From Trichomonas tenax (lineage: Eukaryota > Parabasalia > Trichomonadida > Trichomonadidae), in NCBI GenBank assembly GCA_023091735.1, contig JALKBU010000765.1, positions 1-25,500 of the forward strand: DNA of 25,500 nt. The letters are read 5' to 3'. Below the pieces are notes generated by a model, which searched no databases, was not told where the DNA came from, and worked only from the letters and a program-made list of their open reading frames with translations. A program made the translations under genes and the position numbers. Positions 1-9,883 of this stretch are shown here, piece after piece (positions within the stretch are counted from its first letter, which is position 1; each line of letters begins with the position of its first letter).

Positions 1-38
1 GAGTTTGAAAAATTTCCGTTAACTTCCATGCACACGAG

Positions 39-45
39 AAAAAAA
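39..45 (-). terminator. RNA polymerase III terminator of tRNA-Ser
   Basis: Seven A residues on the plus strand, that is seven T residues on the transcribed orientation, lie directly after the tRNA 3' end. A run of four or more T is the standard Pol III stop signal. Confidence 0.85.
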
Positions 46-127
46 CGACACCAACCGGATTTGAACCGATGCGGGATAAACCCATGGGGACTCAAATCCC
101 ACGCCTTAACCACTCGGCCATAGTGCC
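46..127 (-). tRNA. tRNA-Ser (anticodon UGA)
   Basis: Carries serine to UCA-type codons in cytosolic translation. Read on the minus strand, the 82-nt sequence folds as a class II tRNA. It has a 7-bp acceptor stem (GGCACTA with TGGTGTC, two G-U pairs), the D-arm GCC/GGC around GAGTGGTTAA, an anticodon loop TTTGAGT with TGA at plus-strand 92-94, a long variable arm (TGGG TTTA TCCC), and a T-arm with loop TTCAAAT. The discriminator base is G (position 46), as expected for serine. The layout matches eukaryotic tRNA-Ser. One A-C mismatch closes the anticodon loop. No intron and no encoded CCA, as usual for a nuclear tRNA gene. Confidence 0.95.
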
Positions 128-960
128 ATTACATTATTCTTGTTATATATTTATTATAATATATAAATATGTATCATGTCAATATTATATTCGGCAATAA
201 ATGAGAAGATATTATTTATCTAGTCACTGCATTAGTGTGGAGCTCATCAATGTTAAAATATTTTAAAGTCCTACTGACAGCAACACTGTGAAATCATCAT
301 TTTTTAGATTTCGTCTCGAAAAATATTAGTCTCGGAAATGAAAGGAAATCACCGAGAATCTAAACTATCAAAGCTATGCCTCTCTGAGAGACAACATAGT
401 AGAAATTTGAAAATTTAATTAATTTTTATTTGATTTGTTTTATTGACAGTTCTTGGTTCATCATCAAGAGTTTTCAAATTACTGAGCCTCTTTCTAAATA
501 AAAATTAATGTCGATTATGTTTGTTTAAATTACGATTAAAATTTCTTTCTTTTAAGAAGGGCATTATGAATAACAATCTTAATCAAGAGGTAGCGTATGC
601 ATTGTACTCAAAGTAATTAAGTGTTTTCTCTATTTTCTTATAGATTCAACACTAAAATTGGCGATTTTATTAAATGATTTCCATTTTGATTTGATTAACA
701 TTGTATCAGATATATGCTTCATATTTTAAACCAAATATTTATGAAAATTAATCTGTCGTTGCAAATATAAAAGTATCAGAATGGCTTAAAACTATTTAAA
801 AATGTAGAACTATGACGATAAAATCAATTAAAACATAAACTTTAAATAAAACATATAATATAAATATCTTCAAGGCTCAACAAGATATGTGAACATCTTC
901 CCTCCCTTCACATCTATTTCCCTCCTTTCTTTTATCTCGAAATTCTGGCCATATATGAGT
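128..960. other. AT-rich spacer with one predicted hairpin
   Basis: No ORF with recognisable coding character on either strand. It holds one imperfect inverted repeat: the arm TTTAGATT (303-310) plus CTCG (315-318) pairs with CGAG (353-356) plus AATCTAAA (357-364). No Pol III or snRNA motif that I recognise accompanies it. Confidence 0.5.
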
Positions 961-3385
961 TCATAAACAGGTCTTGAAATACGAGAAGTATATTTCAATC
1001 AATGAAAAAATTCTTCCAATAGTTGCGATTTCACTCAATGGATCAACAGCGGTTGCTAAATATTCTGGATAACTTTTAGCAACAAAGATGTTGTAAATTG
1101 CATTCTTATTGTTATTGAGCTTTCTTGTTTGAAGATATAAAGCTAATGGAACAAAGATTACTGTTAAAGATGCAAATCCGATGAAGATTCCATAAAAGAT
1201 GAATTCAAATGCTTTGTGTTCGTCTCTAATGTGTTCAACAAGCAATTCAAGTGCTTCATTGTACGCATATGTTGGCTCTCTAACATTTTATCTTGATGTC
1301 AATGATTCTAATCCTTTGGCAATTTCTGGTGTCATATTTACGAGTTCAAGCATTTTGCCAACATTAGAAGCAACTTGCATTGTTACTTCATACAGAGAAA
1401 ACTTTTCATTTGAACTGTTTCATTATCAAGATATAAATAAAAATTGATGTGATTGCTAAACATTGCTTTCGGAACATTGTCAATGTGTCGATCCCCTTCA
1501 AGGAATGATCTCAATCCAGTGGTCATAGAATTGATGTATCCGATATTTTTAGCATAATATTCAAGGACTTTTCTTGTGTTTTGATTTCCTCCGAATAATG
1601 TCAATGGGAATCATGGAATCATATTATAGAGTGGTGCTAATCTTGTTCCAGGTTTTCCAGGAACTGGGAGTTCAATGGAAAGCAATCTTGAGACAAAAGC
1701 AGGAATCATATTGTTAATGTTTCTTGTATAAGCAATTCCTTGCATGAAATCAGGCGGAAGAGGCAATCTTTCTGAGTAAATGCTGAACATTGTGCAGATG
1801 ACAATCATTGGGATTAAGAATATGATGAAGAAGATGAAAAAAGAGATGTATATTGAAGACTTGATTGCAGGAATACTGTGATTTTTAATCATTCTTGAAA
1901 TGATCTCTATTTGCCCTAATTCAACATCATTATTTTGATCAGCTTCTTCAAGACCCAGTGCGTTATCCACATTTATCTTTGTTGATGTATCTGTGACTTC
2001 TGTGCATACTTCATGAAGTGAAGGAAATGCGTTCAGACCAAACTGATGAACATTATCTTCTTTGATGATGAATCCTTTGTGAAGTTTATGGATCTCGTCA
2101 ACAGTTCTCTTGAAAGCAATTGTATCGCCTTTGATTTCATACATGAACTTTGCATATTGTTTCATTGCGAATCTGTTGTTTGGATATAATGTTTTGATGT
2201 AAACAATTTCGCTTTCTGTATCTTTAGCGGCGTTATAGGCAGCTTTGATTGATGCACCCATTTCATTTGTTGATCCTCGCAAAACTAAATCCCAAATGTT
2301 TCTTAGTCTGTTCTTTGCTTTTGTGAACTCTTTTTGAATTTTGTTGATTCTATTTCTGAGTTGTGGCATGTATTTTGTTTCTCTTGTGCTTAAGATGATG
2401 CTAACGTTTGTTTCAATGAGTTTAACTAAGTTTGCGTTCTTCTTGAGAATCGTAACATTCTTGAGAATGAACAAAAATTAAAAATATTTTCTGGATATAT
2501 TGCAGTGAACTTGGAAAAAACGAACCAAATATCTGCATCGTCATTCCAATTTTCAACTGCCAATTTGAATATGGAGAAGTCCATGCAAACGGGATGATTG
2601 TATTTGAATCCTGTAATAACTAACTGTTTGAATTTGCCTTTTGATTTGATCAATGTTATATCTTTTGTTTCATCAATGAGATCTAAAAGACGAAGATCGG
2701 GTTTGACTCTTAAATGAATAATCAAATATGCTGATCCACAGGAAAAGAATGAAATGATATCAAAAGCAAGAAAATACCAACTTCTATAGAACTATTCTAA
2801 ATGGAAAACTGGGTATATGTTTGACAACAAGTTCAAAAATCACTGTTTCATGGCCTAAACCAATGTCAGAAGATAATATTTCACCTGAAATTTGAAGTGC
2901 AATAGGTAGAAGGATGTATGGACCAACAATGATGAAAACACTTAATATCTTAACTGATATCATCGGAACTTTAGATGTAGACTTGTAAATAAAAGCTGTT
3001 ATGATCAAATAGATTCCAAATACTATTAAAACAGAATCAATCACAAGTAATATTGTAGTTTCATTCTCTTCTCTGTAAGTAATAGGAACAATATGGAACA
3101 AGGCTGAGATTATATTGATATGAAAGTGAGCGTCGGATGATTGAAAACTTCATCTTTTGCAGCCATTATTGCGCCGCCAATGATCTGAACGAGTCTCCAA
3201 TATGTAACGAAATTGTATAAAGAGTGCATATTTGGTGCGTAGATATCAAAATAGTTGAAGAGAGCAATCAATGCATTGCATAACTGTTGGTGGAATGGAA
3301 TATCAATCAGTTTTTCGATCTTACTAAAGGAGGAACTCCTGTAGTCCGAGTTTGTAGCCATATTTGTTGTTGTTGCTTCTTCCAT
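961..3385 (-). pseudogene. Decayed membrane protein, probable N-terminal half of a trichomonad adenylate/guanylate-cyclase-type protein
   Basis: Six consecutive minus-strand fragments (3385-3110, 3101-2784, 2725-2426, 2474-1611, 1604-1383, 1245-961) read as one protein once lesions are allowed for. Frameshifts lie near 3115, 2790, 2480 and 1400. An in-frame TGA is at 1611-1613 and a TAA at 1288-1290. The start is an ATG (MEEATTTNMATNS) with an initiator-like element just upstream. Visible features are several hydrophobic membrane segments, then a soluble part containing ADIWFVFSKFTAIYPEN and KAKNRLRNIWDLVL, then further membrane segments. From memory, these phrases resemble the N-terminal, membrane-spanning part of the large trichomonad membrane cyclases; I could not search for confirmation. 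The catalytic cyclase domain that normally follows is absent, because coding similarity stops at 961. It is certainly not translatable as one protein. The family name is an inference; a related multi-span trichomonad family is the alternative. Confidence 0.6.
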
Positions 3386-3399
3386 TATTAAAATATGAT
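3386..3399 (-). promoter_or_regulatory. Initiator-like element and 11-nt 5' leader of the decayed membrane gene
   Basis: On the minus strand TCATATTTTAATA lies immediately before the ATG. It fits the trichomonad initiator TCA(+1)Y(T/A), which would place the start site at plus-strand 3396 and leave an 11-nt leader, typical for these organisms. It suggests the 5' end of the pseudogene is its original start. Confidence 0.5.
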
Positions 3400-5045
3400 T
3401 TTTGTGGGCTTGAATGCTTCATTCAAATATTGCCCTCAATATTTGTAATGCTTTTGAGGTGATTCACAAATATTGAAGTGATTAACTGATTGAAGCATAT
3501 TTATGAAATTAAGGCCTGACTTGCAAGTAAAAGTGACGATTCGCCTTAAATTGTTTTGATGATTTTTCCTCATCAAAATTTGTTAAAAAAATAACCTTTG
3601 CTTAAAATGATTACTATCAAATTTGGAGTCTAACTGTAAAGGAAAGAGGCTTTAGTTCCTTAAATTTAAAAAAAATACATTTGGAAATAACATATTAAGT
3701 AGAGTTTTAGAGAGTTATATTGCTTTATTAGCTAATAGTACATGTATGCATGATATTACACAACATTATAGCAAATTTGATTTCATATTAGTAAAATTGA
3801 ATTAATCGACTTCTTGAAAAACAAAAATTAAAATAATCAAATCAACATGTTTAAAGCAACAATATATAATATTAGTTTTTTTTTCCTCATATAAATAAGA
3901 TTTGATAGAAAACTGACGTTTTCTTAGTTTCAAACAAATAGTATATACAATTTAAGTGAAATTATTTATAAATGCGAATATTTAAACAATGTTAGTTTTA
4001 TTACCAGATTATCATTTTGATGTATAAATAACCGAGACTAAATCACTCAATAAATACATTATTTCTGAATTGTTGTTAGTAGTACTACTCCTTTGAAAAT
4101 GATAAAACTCTCTGTTCAGTGTTTAAATACAGCGAAAACTGTCCGCTAAAATAAGGTTATCAATAATGGATACTTTATTGCTTCATATCTCCGGATACTG
4201 TTTAGACTTGCGATCCATGCATACATTGTTCCTATATGCATATAGATGCTATGCCCAAAGTTTCAACCCAAAATGTTATGAAAATAAAGAGTTCCGCACC
4301 TTGTATGCACCCACTGAAATAAGCATATAAAGCAAAAATTCGGGCTGCTAAATGCTCATTTTGTATATCCATTCGGATTATCTTATGAAAAACCATCTGA
4401 ACATTGAATAAATTGTTAATTTTCTATTTTTATTAACAAAACAATGTTGAGAGTTAGCAAGCTTACAGTTGGTATCTAAATTGCATAATACATTCGTAAG
4501 AGCCCACGTAGAAACATTTTATTTTTTGAAAAATTTTATTCCTCATAAATAAATGATTTTTGTTGATAAAATAGATAAAATACATTAACCAAATGTGTTT
4601 TGTGTGCTTATTTTGGCATAAATGTCCTTTTCAGACATGTCACTTTTATATGCAAGTCTGGGCTTTTTCAGCATATTTCGACCTTCTGTTTCTCAGGTAA
4701 ATAATAGGAATTAGAAGATATCTCCTATGTATACCCCGATTCAAAAAAATCCAGTTGTTAGCTAACAAAGAAAATCATGAAAATACCGATCAGGTAGGGC
4801 TGTGCGAAATAAGGTTAAAATAATTCATCAGAACTCGACTTTTGCGAATTTTTTTGAGTCTAAAAAAAGTATGAAATTATCAAAATCTGATATCGCAGAC
4901 ATCTAGAATATACATAGAAGTAGCATGGTATATAAAAATTTTCTATTCAAATTCACACCAGGTTTCTCTAAGCTTCCTGCAAAAGTAAAATTTCATCTCA
5001 TAAGGTTATATTTTTGAATAGTTTACATCAGATGCAAGTTGGACC
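3400..5045. other. Gene-free AT-rich stretch
   Basis: All frames carry frequent stops and no family was recognised. Only short homopolymer runs are apparent. Possible short matches to the right end of the window (near 4490 and 4730) are listed as a finding. Confidence 0.5.
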
Positions 5046-5172
5046 TTGTGGAGAATCATTTAAATGATAATTGATGATCACGTTGTGGAGAATCATTTAA
5101 ATGATAATTGATGATCACCTTGTGGAGAATCATTTAAATGATAATTGATGATCACGTTGTGGAGAATCATTT
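5046..5172. repeat. 37-bp minisatellite, 3.4 copies
   Basis: Copies begin with TTGTGGAGAATCATTT at 5046, 5083, 5120 and 5157, so the period is exactly 37 bp. The first three copies are full length and virtually identical, differing only in C versus G just before the TTG. The fourth breaks down after 16 bp. Each full unit contains the perfect palindrome ATCATTTAAATGAT followed by AATTGATGATCA. The near-identity implies recent amplification. Confidence 0.95.
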
Positions 5173-5240
5173 CCTCAAAAATAATTGATGTTGTTGGTAC
5201 TCAAACAAATAATGATATCAAAAGTCACTGATGTGGGTGT

Positions 5241-5666
5241 AATATACTCATCAATGGCATTACTATAATTCCCATAAGAATTGATGATTTTGAAAAATTA
5301 ATTGAGGTTTTTAATTTTTTAATGAACAATATGTTAATGATGTGTATCTTATCGATTATAGAACCATATCGGTTTGCTAGTGTTCTAGCGTTCAAAGTCA
5401 TTGAATAAAGATAGTTTTGTGTCTCAAATTTTGAAATCACATTTCAGAGTTAAAATCACGGTTCAACAACATTATATTGATATATATCTGGTGCTTAATA
5501 TTCATTATTTAAGGGTTTTGTGGGCAGTTCGTGAATTATGCCTGAAATTAAAAAGAACAATTCAATTTTTGATGAACTGGGAACTGAATTGTATAAAGTG
5601 ATTATACTATTTGTGCTAATGATAATGAATATGCTGTTATTATCTGATTATTCAATTGAGAAATGA
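5241..5666 (+). pseudogene. Possible degenerate coding relic (ankyrin/DUF3447-like family?)
   Basis: A 55-codon open stretch from 5241 to the TAA at 5406-5408 reads as a helical sequence (for example FEKLIEVFNFLMNN and SIIEPYRFASVLAFKVIE). A second stretch in the same frame, 5541-5663, reads PEIKKNNSIFDELGTELYKV. The DNA between needs another frame (5401-5600) or is scrambled. The phrasing resembles the expanded DUF3447/ankyrin proteins of trichomonads, but this is recognition from memory of loosely conserved sequence. There is no start codon with a leader and no ankyrin repeat is visible. It may equally be chance AT-rich open frame. An opposite-strand ORF (5225-5440) covers part of it and looks less protein-like. 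Confidence 0.25.
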
Positions 5667-6357
5667 AATTTCTAACAACAATGCATTATTGTTTTTGGAA
5701 ACTTTTATTAAATGAATTATGATAATCCATGTGAGATAATCATATTTTTATCAATTTTGTACCTCTATATTGATATTTTGTTTAAAGTTATTGTGATTGA
5801 AATACGATATAACGAAATTATGTATATCCGCATATATGCAAAGATGTTTCAATGGGAATTTTATGGTTTATGAGATATAATTTTGTATATTTTAATCATC
5901 AATTTTCAAATCTAAGATTACAAATAATTATATTTTCACAGCATGCTAACTATACTGCGAGGTGATTATTTGTATCATTGTCATGCTCATAGCACATTTT
6001 ATAAAACAAAAATAATAAAATGTCAATTTTATCTGATTTAAATGGAGCAATAGTCATTTCTTGATCAGCATCAATGAATGGGACTATTAAAAATGTTTAA
6101 CTCCTTAATTTGAAAATCTATTTCAAATATTGCAATTTGAAAGGTTCTATTTATGAAAATGAACCTAAATCTGTTTAATTTGCTGAAATTGTAAAAGTTG
6201 AAAATATAAAATTGACATTTTTCAACAAATTCATAATTCTTTTCGATCACAAAAATTCGAAGAAAAGAATCAAGAATCTTGTTGTAGTTTTTCACACACT
6301 TATGAATCGATTTTGAAGCTTTTGGTCCATAGTTTTAATGAAAATTCGAATATAAAA
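5667..6357. other. AT-rich spacer, possibly including a lost 5' part of the next gene
   Basis: No gene recognised in 5667-6200. From 6202 the frame of the downstream gene is open without an ATG, after a TGA at 6199-6201, and its translation looks plausible as protein (for example EEKNQESCCSFSHTYESIL). An initiator-like TCACA at 6292-6296 precedes an ATG at 6303, which is in another frame and stops after four codons at 6315. Confidence 0.4.
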
Positions 6358-7503
6358 ATGAAAACAAACTTAATTATAAAGAATTTCTTCATACACTATC
6401 CAATCTATGAGGCTATGAACATCAGTGACTTCATTCAATTCTATATTCAACAACTTGACCAAGAAACCAACGATTTTCAATTTTTATTTTCAACAATACT
6501 TAATGTATTTACTCCAAATCCGCCTAAAATTACAGAAAATCCCTTTGTAGAGCTATTAATGCATATAATTCCACATTTAGATCCACCAAAATTTAATGAG
6601 AATATATTTTCTTTAATAGTTAGCGCTTTTTGTAGAGTATTAGAATATAATAGTGATTTTAAGGATGATATCCTTTCAAATATTGATTTTAAGGCGATTT
6701 TTCCAATTTTGATAAAATTTGATAACGAGAACTTTACTCAAACATCATTAATTCTTTCGAAAACAATGTTGGTAATTGAAATTACAATGGACCCGTCTTT
6801 GTTAGAATTGATATTTCATTCAATACAATTTCAAATCTCAAACCCATCTAATCCAGAGTCAATTGTAAACTCCATAGAATGCTTCTGTTCATTGCTCTCA
6901 TATGACACAACAATTGATTATTCTTCAATTATTGATGAAATTATTGAGTTCATTAGATATCCTAATTCAGATATCAAGATCCTTGTGCTCGAGGTTATTC
7001 AAAAATCATCAAGAAATTATGATTTCAAACTTAACGAATTCATCAACATTATTTTAGAGCAATATACAGAAAATGAAGATAAAGTTAAGATAGAAGCTCT
7101 CAAAACTTTATATGTTCTACTACAGTTTAATAAGATCACTCCAATTATTTTATATCATTCACAATTTCTTGATGTATTTAACAGAACATTTGAAGGTTCA
7201 AATACAGAAATGAGGCTATTGTTACTTCAAATATTTAACTTCATTATTGACATGTTAAATCAAATTGATGTTATATCATTGTTAGAATCAAGTGCATTCC
7301 ATTATATCATTGATACATGCCTCTCAGTTAATTCTAATTTTGATTTGCCAAAGTTAGTTTTTGTATTTTATAATCACTTGATAAAATGTGAATATTATCC
7401 AGCGTTCTTAGATGTTATAAACGAATTCAAAGATTTCTCTGAATTCATTGAAATGTTGTTACAAAATAATCTCTATAACGAAATTTTCAGATCACTGTTA
7501 TAA
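6358..7503 (+). CDS. Hypothetical helical (armadillo/HEAT-like) protein
   Basis: Function unknown. From the first in-frame ATG it encodes 381 residues, almost all predicted helical, rich in Ile, Leu, Asn, Phe and Asp. Leucine/isoleucine-spaced helices recur about every 40 residues, for example IDEIIEFIRYPNSDIKILVL and IEALKTLYVLLQFNKITPII. That is the look of armadillo/HEAT-type solenoids and is common among uncharacterised trichomonad proteins. No membrane segment, signal peptide or catalytic motif is seen. The frame stays open upstream to 6202 without an ATG, so either translation begins at 6358 or the gene has lost its 5' end through a frameshift near 6303-6315. The frame also resumes for 67 codons beyond the TAA (7507-7707), but that part looks less protein-like. 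A full-length gene is likely but not certain. Confidence 0.6.
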   Translation: MKTNLIIKNFFIHYPIYEAMNISDFIQFYIQQLDQETNDFQFLFSTILNVFTPNPPKITENPFVELLMHIIPHLDPPKFNENIFSLIVSAFCRVLEYNSDFKDDILSNIDFKAIFPILIKFDNENFTQTSLILSKTMLVIEITMDPSLLELIFHSIQFQISNPSNPESIVNSIECFCSLLSYDTTIDYSSIIDEIIEFIRYPNSDIKILVLEVIQKSSRNYDFKLNEFINIILEQYTENEDKVKIEALKTLYVLLQFNKITPIILYHSQFLDVFNRTFEGSNTEMRLLLLQIFNFIIDMLNQIDVISLLESSAFHYIIDTCLSVNSNFDLPKLVFVFYNHLIKCEYYPAFLDVINEFKDFSEFIEMLLQNNLYNEIFRSLL

Positions 7504-8186
7504 GAAATGACACCGTGTTATTCTAACTTAACTTGGCGTAGTCAAGACCTTTCTAATATAAATTTTGAATCCTTATCAATATGTAAAGACTTAATATCCA
7601 TATCATTCTTATTATCATATATAAACAACATAGCTAACGTGATTTGTGTTATTAAACAACATGTCTTATATTTTAGATTTATAAATTCTAATATTCAAGA
7701 TTTGTGAAATAATCTGAATAAATATCCCATAAAAAAGTTAAAACTAATCAACTACCTATGTTAATTAAGCCAGCAAATTCTAAATCAATATGCATTGCGC
7801 TAGTGCATCAAACTCTTCATCTTTTCAAAAGGAAATTAATAATTTGATCAATTTTTAAACAATAGAGCTTCCTCTTATATTTTTATTCACAGTTTCTAAT
7901 ATGTATAACGTTTGCACTTAGATAATTCTTGTGTTAATATTAACCTAAAAATATCGAAATATTAACATCAAAATATGAATTAATTGCAATAAAATTAACA
8001 AGATAAGTTTAGTAATCAAAAATATAAATAACTATAAAATGATCATTTGTAAAATTGATCATCAAGGTCGAGATATCGAAGATAACAAACTCATAATATG
8101 TTTTGTGAAATATTTTCTTAATAATAGATTACATGCATCATGCTTATGCCACTATTAAAGTAAAAATCTTTGATGTGACGGCGATA
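7504..8186. other. AT-rich spacer
   Basis: No convincing gene. An ATG at 8133 lies in frame with the downstream Myb gene, but the extra residues look like translated spacer. Short ORFs here show no recognisable family. Confidence 0.5.
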
Positions 8187-8202
8187 TTTTGGCGCCATTT
8201 TT
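8187..8202. promoter_or_regulatory. GC palindrome of E2F-site type upstream of the Myb gene
   Basis: TTTTGGCGCCATTTTT stands out in AT-rich DNA about 60-75 bp before the Myb ATG. Its left half matches the general E2F/DP consensus TTTSSCGC, and GGCGCC is a perfect palindrome. A related half-site (TTTTGGCGCAC) occurs at about 11929-11939, upstream of one dehydrogenase pseudogene. Function is inferred only. Confidence 0.3.
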
Positions 8203-8261
8203 ACAAAATAACCGTCAAAATTGAAAACATTAGCCGATTATTTTGTATCCTCGAGAAAATA

Positions 8262-8855
8262 ATGAGTAACGAAGGAACAAATCCGTCTATGCCGATAATG
8301 CACGACGAGCACAATCTTATAAATTTAGACCCCGCACCCAACGTTCCTCTCAATGATATGACGCCAACCATCGAACTCGAAGCACCAGGACCAACAAATG
8401 AAGCGCGAACAAAGAGACATTTCACATACGAAGAAGACCAACAAATCAGACAACTCGTTGAGCAGCATGGAACTGGCCAATGGACACTCATTGCCGCTCA
8501 ACTTCAAAACAGAAGCGCTCGCCAAGTTAGAGATAGATGGCGGTGCTATCTCGATCCTAGTGTTCAAAAGAAAGAGTGGACAATCGAAGAGGATCAATTG
8601 CTGCTTCAATTATATCAACAAGTTGGCAGAATGTGGTCACAATTGATGAAATTCTTCCCAGGAAGAACAGACGTTGATTTAAAGAACCATTGGCACAAGC
8701 TTCAAAGACATGCTAAAAAAATACAGCCCAACAGTCAATTAGATGTATCAGAGCTTTCGTTGAAAGTAGTCGATCCGAGTGTTAATGTCAGCGATATGAA
8801 CCAAGTTATTGGTCAAGAGAACGAAAACAAGCCTGATGCTGAAAATGGAAATTAA
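8262..8855 (+). CDS. R2R3 Myb DNA-binding protein
   Basis: Probable sequence-specific transcription regulator in the nucleus; trichomonads have many such short Myb proteins, some of which bind Myb elements in gene promoters. The 197 residues (from MSNEGTNP) comprise an acidic/proline-containing N-terminal tail (1-50), the R2 repeat at about 51-98 (spaced aromatics F54, W74, W93) and the R3 repeat at about 103-149 (W106, W125, W144). The recognition helices are RSARQVRDRW and RTDVDLKNHW. A short polar C-terminal tail follows. Phe for the first Trp of the R2 repeat is a common substitution. I chose the ATG at 8262 over the in-frame one at 8133, because the 43 extra residues look like translated spacer and would run through the GC palindrome. 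There are two repeats only, so no R1. Its target genes cannot be read from the sequence. Confidence 0.92.
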   Translation: MSNEGTNPSMPIMHDEHNLINLDPAPNVPLNDMTPTIELEAPGPTNEARTKRHFTYEEDQQIRQLVEQHGTGQWTLIAAQLQNRSARQVRDRWRCYLDPSVQKKEWTIEEDQLLLQLYQQVGRMWSQLMKFFPGRTDVDLKNHWHKLQRHAKKIQPNSQLDVSELSLKVVDPSVNVSDMNQVIGQENENKPDAENGN

Positions 8856-9370
8856 TTTTTTTTATTTGTGAGATTTTCCGGTCTTATTTTTATAATCTTG
8901 TTATCCATTTTAACTTTATTTGTAAAGTCTTAGCCTAATATTATTAAATCTTCTTTCACATCAAATATTCAATTCATATCATTAAACGTCAGCACAGCTT
9001 TGACTATTTTTCAATAACTTCATCCTTAAAACATATTTTATATTTGGTTTAATTCATATATTAGTTTTTGATCAACTCTATATAAACTATAATATTCCAA
9101 TTCCAAATTATATTATATGTATCATATTGAAATTTGCTGAATGAATATAATGTAAAATTGAAAATAATAATAATATCAGATTCATAACTTGATATTCGAA
9201 ATATAAAACTCCTTCGAATAATAAAAATGATCTGTTCATCCAAAGATCCACAAAATAAAGAATATTAAAAAAAATTAAAATTAGGGTATATTTTGAATTT
9301 GATTCGCATAGATTTCGTGATTCAGAAAAGAGATTAAAATATTTATTTTTGAAGAAAAAATAGTGCAAAC
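8856..9370. other. Convergent-gene spacer
   Basis: AT-rich 3' flank between the Myb gene and the V-ATPase gene. The minus-strand ORFs here (9061-9392) are Ile/Tyr/Phe/Asn-rich translations of AT-rich DNA without family resemblance. Confidence 0.5.
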
Positions 9371-9883
9371 TTATGTGCGAATTGTTCCGCATGCAAGGGA
9401 AGACTTGCCGCTCAAAATCATGGCGATAATGAAGCCGTAAAGACCCAAAACTTCTCCGAAAATCAAAATAAGCATTGTACCCATGAAAAGCTCTGGATGT
9501 GCAACAATTGCGCGAGCAGAGACGTCACCAGCAACACCAATTGCAGAACCAGAAGCCAAACCAGCGAGGCCTACGCAAATACCAGCAGCAAAGTTTCCGT
9601 AGCCTTTGAAAATTGGATAAGGATATTTCATGCTTGGAGCGATGATGATAGCAGCAACGAGGCCATAAATACCGACAATACCAGCCATAATGACAGGCAT
9701 CATGCAACGGTAGAAGAGTTCTGGGTGTTCAGAGCAAACTTTGAATAAACCCATCGCAGATTTGAATGTTCCGACGGCACTTCCGAGAGCTGTGAATGAA
9801 AGAGAGAATGCAATACCCATATATGAGAATGCGCACGCATATGGTGGGCAAAATGGGTCATTCATTGGATCCATGATAGACAT
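9371..9883 (-). CDS. V-type H+-ATPase proteolipid subunit c
   Basis: Forms the membrane rotor ring (Vo) of the vacuolar proton pump that acidifies endomembrane compartments. The 170 residues contain four hydrophobic helices in two homologous hairpins: about 18-40, 60-82, 97-118 and 136-157. The second hairpin carries the ion-binding glutamate E144 in LIFGEVLGLYG. The Gly/Ala-rich helix packing (ALGSAVGT, GLAGLASGSAIGVAGD) and VCSEHPELFYRCMMPVIMAG are classic for subunit c. The length suits the family (about 155-165) with a slightly longer N-terminus. The frame is open a further 29 codons upstream to 9970, but MSIMDPMN (ATG at 9881-9883) gives the family's usual N-terminus. Its base composition is clearly GC-richer than the flanks, as in other conserved genes here. 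No clear initiator element is seen; a T-run ending TTTTTTTTAGG precedes the start, as it also does for centrin. Confidence 0.95.
   Translation of the reverse strand: MSIMDPMNDPFCPPYACAFSYMGIAFSLSFTALGSAVGTFKSAMGLFKVCSEHPELFYRCMMPVIMAGIVGIYGLVAAIIIAPSMKYPYPIFKGYGNFAAGICVGLAGLASGSAIGVAGDVSARAIVAHPELFMGTMLILIFGEVLGLYGFIIAMILSGKSSLACGTIRT

Noticed and set aside
5040..5180. The 37-bp tandem repeat as a CRISPR array
   Set aside because: Units are directly adjacent with no unique spacers, and the genome is eukaryotic.
7507..7707. 66-codon ORF directly after the armadillo-like gene, in the same frame
   Set aside because: It starts right after the stop and is AT-driven in composition. It could be a read-through remnant but shows no independent support as a gene.
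8133..8261. N-terminal extension of the Myb protein from an upstream in-frame ATG
   Set aside because: The 43 residues resemble translated spacer and the stretch contains the likely promoter palindrome.
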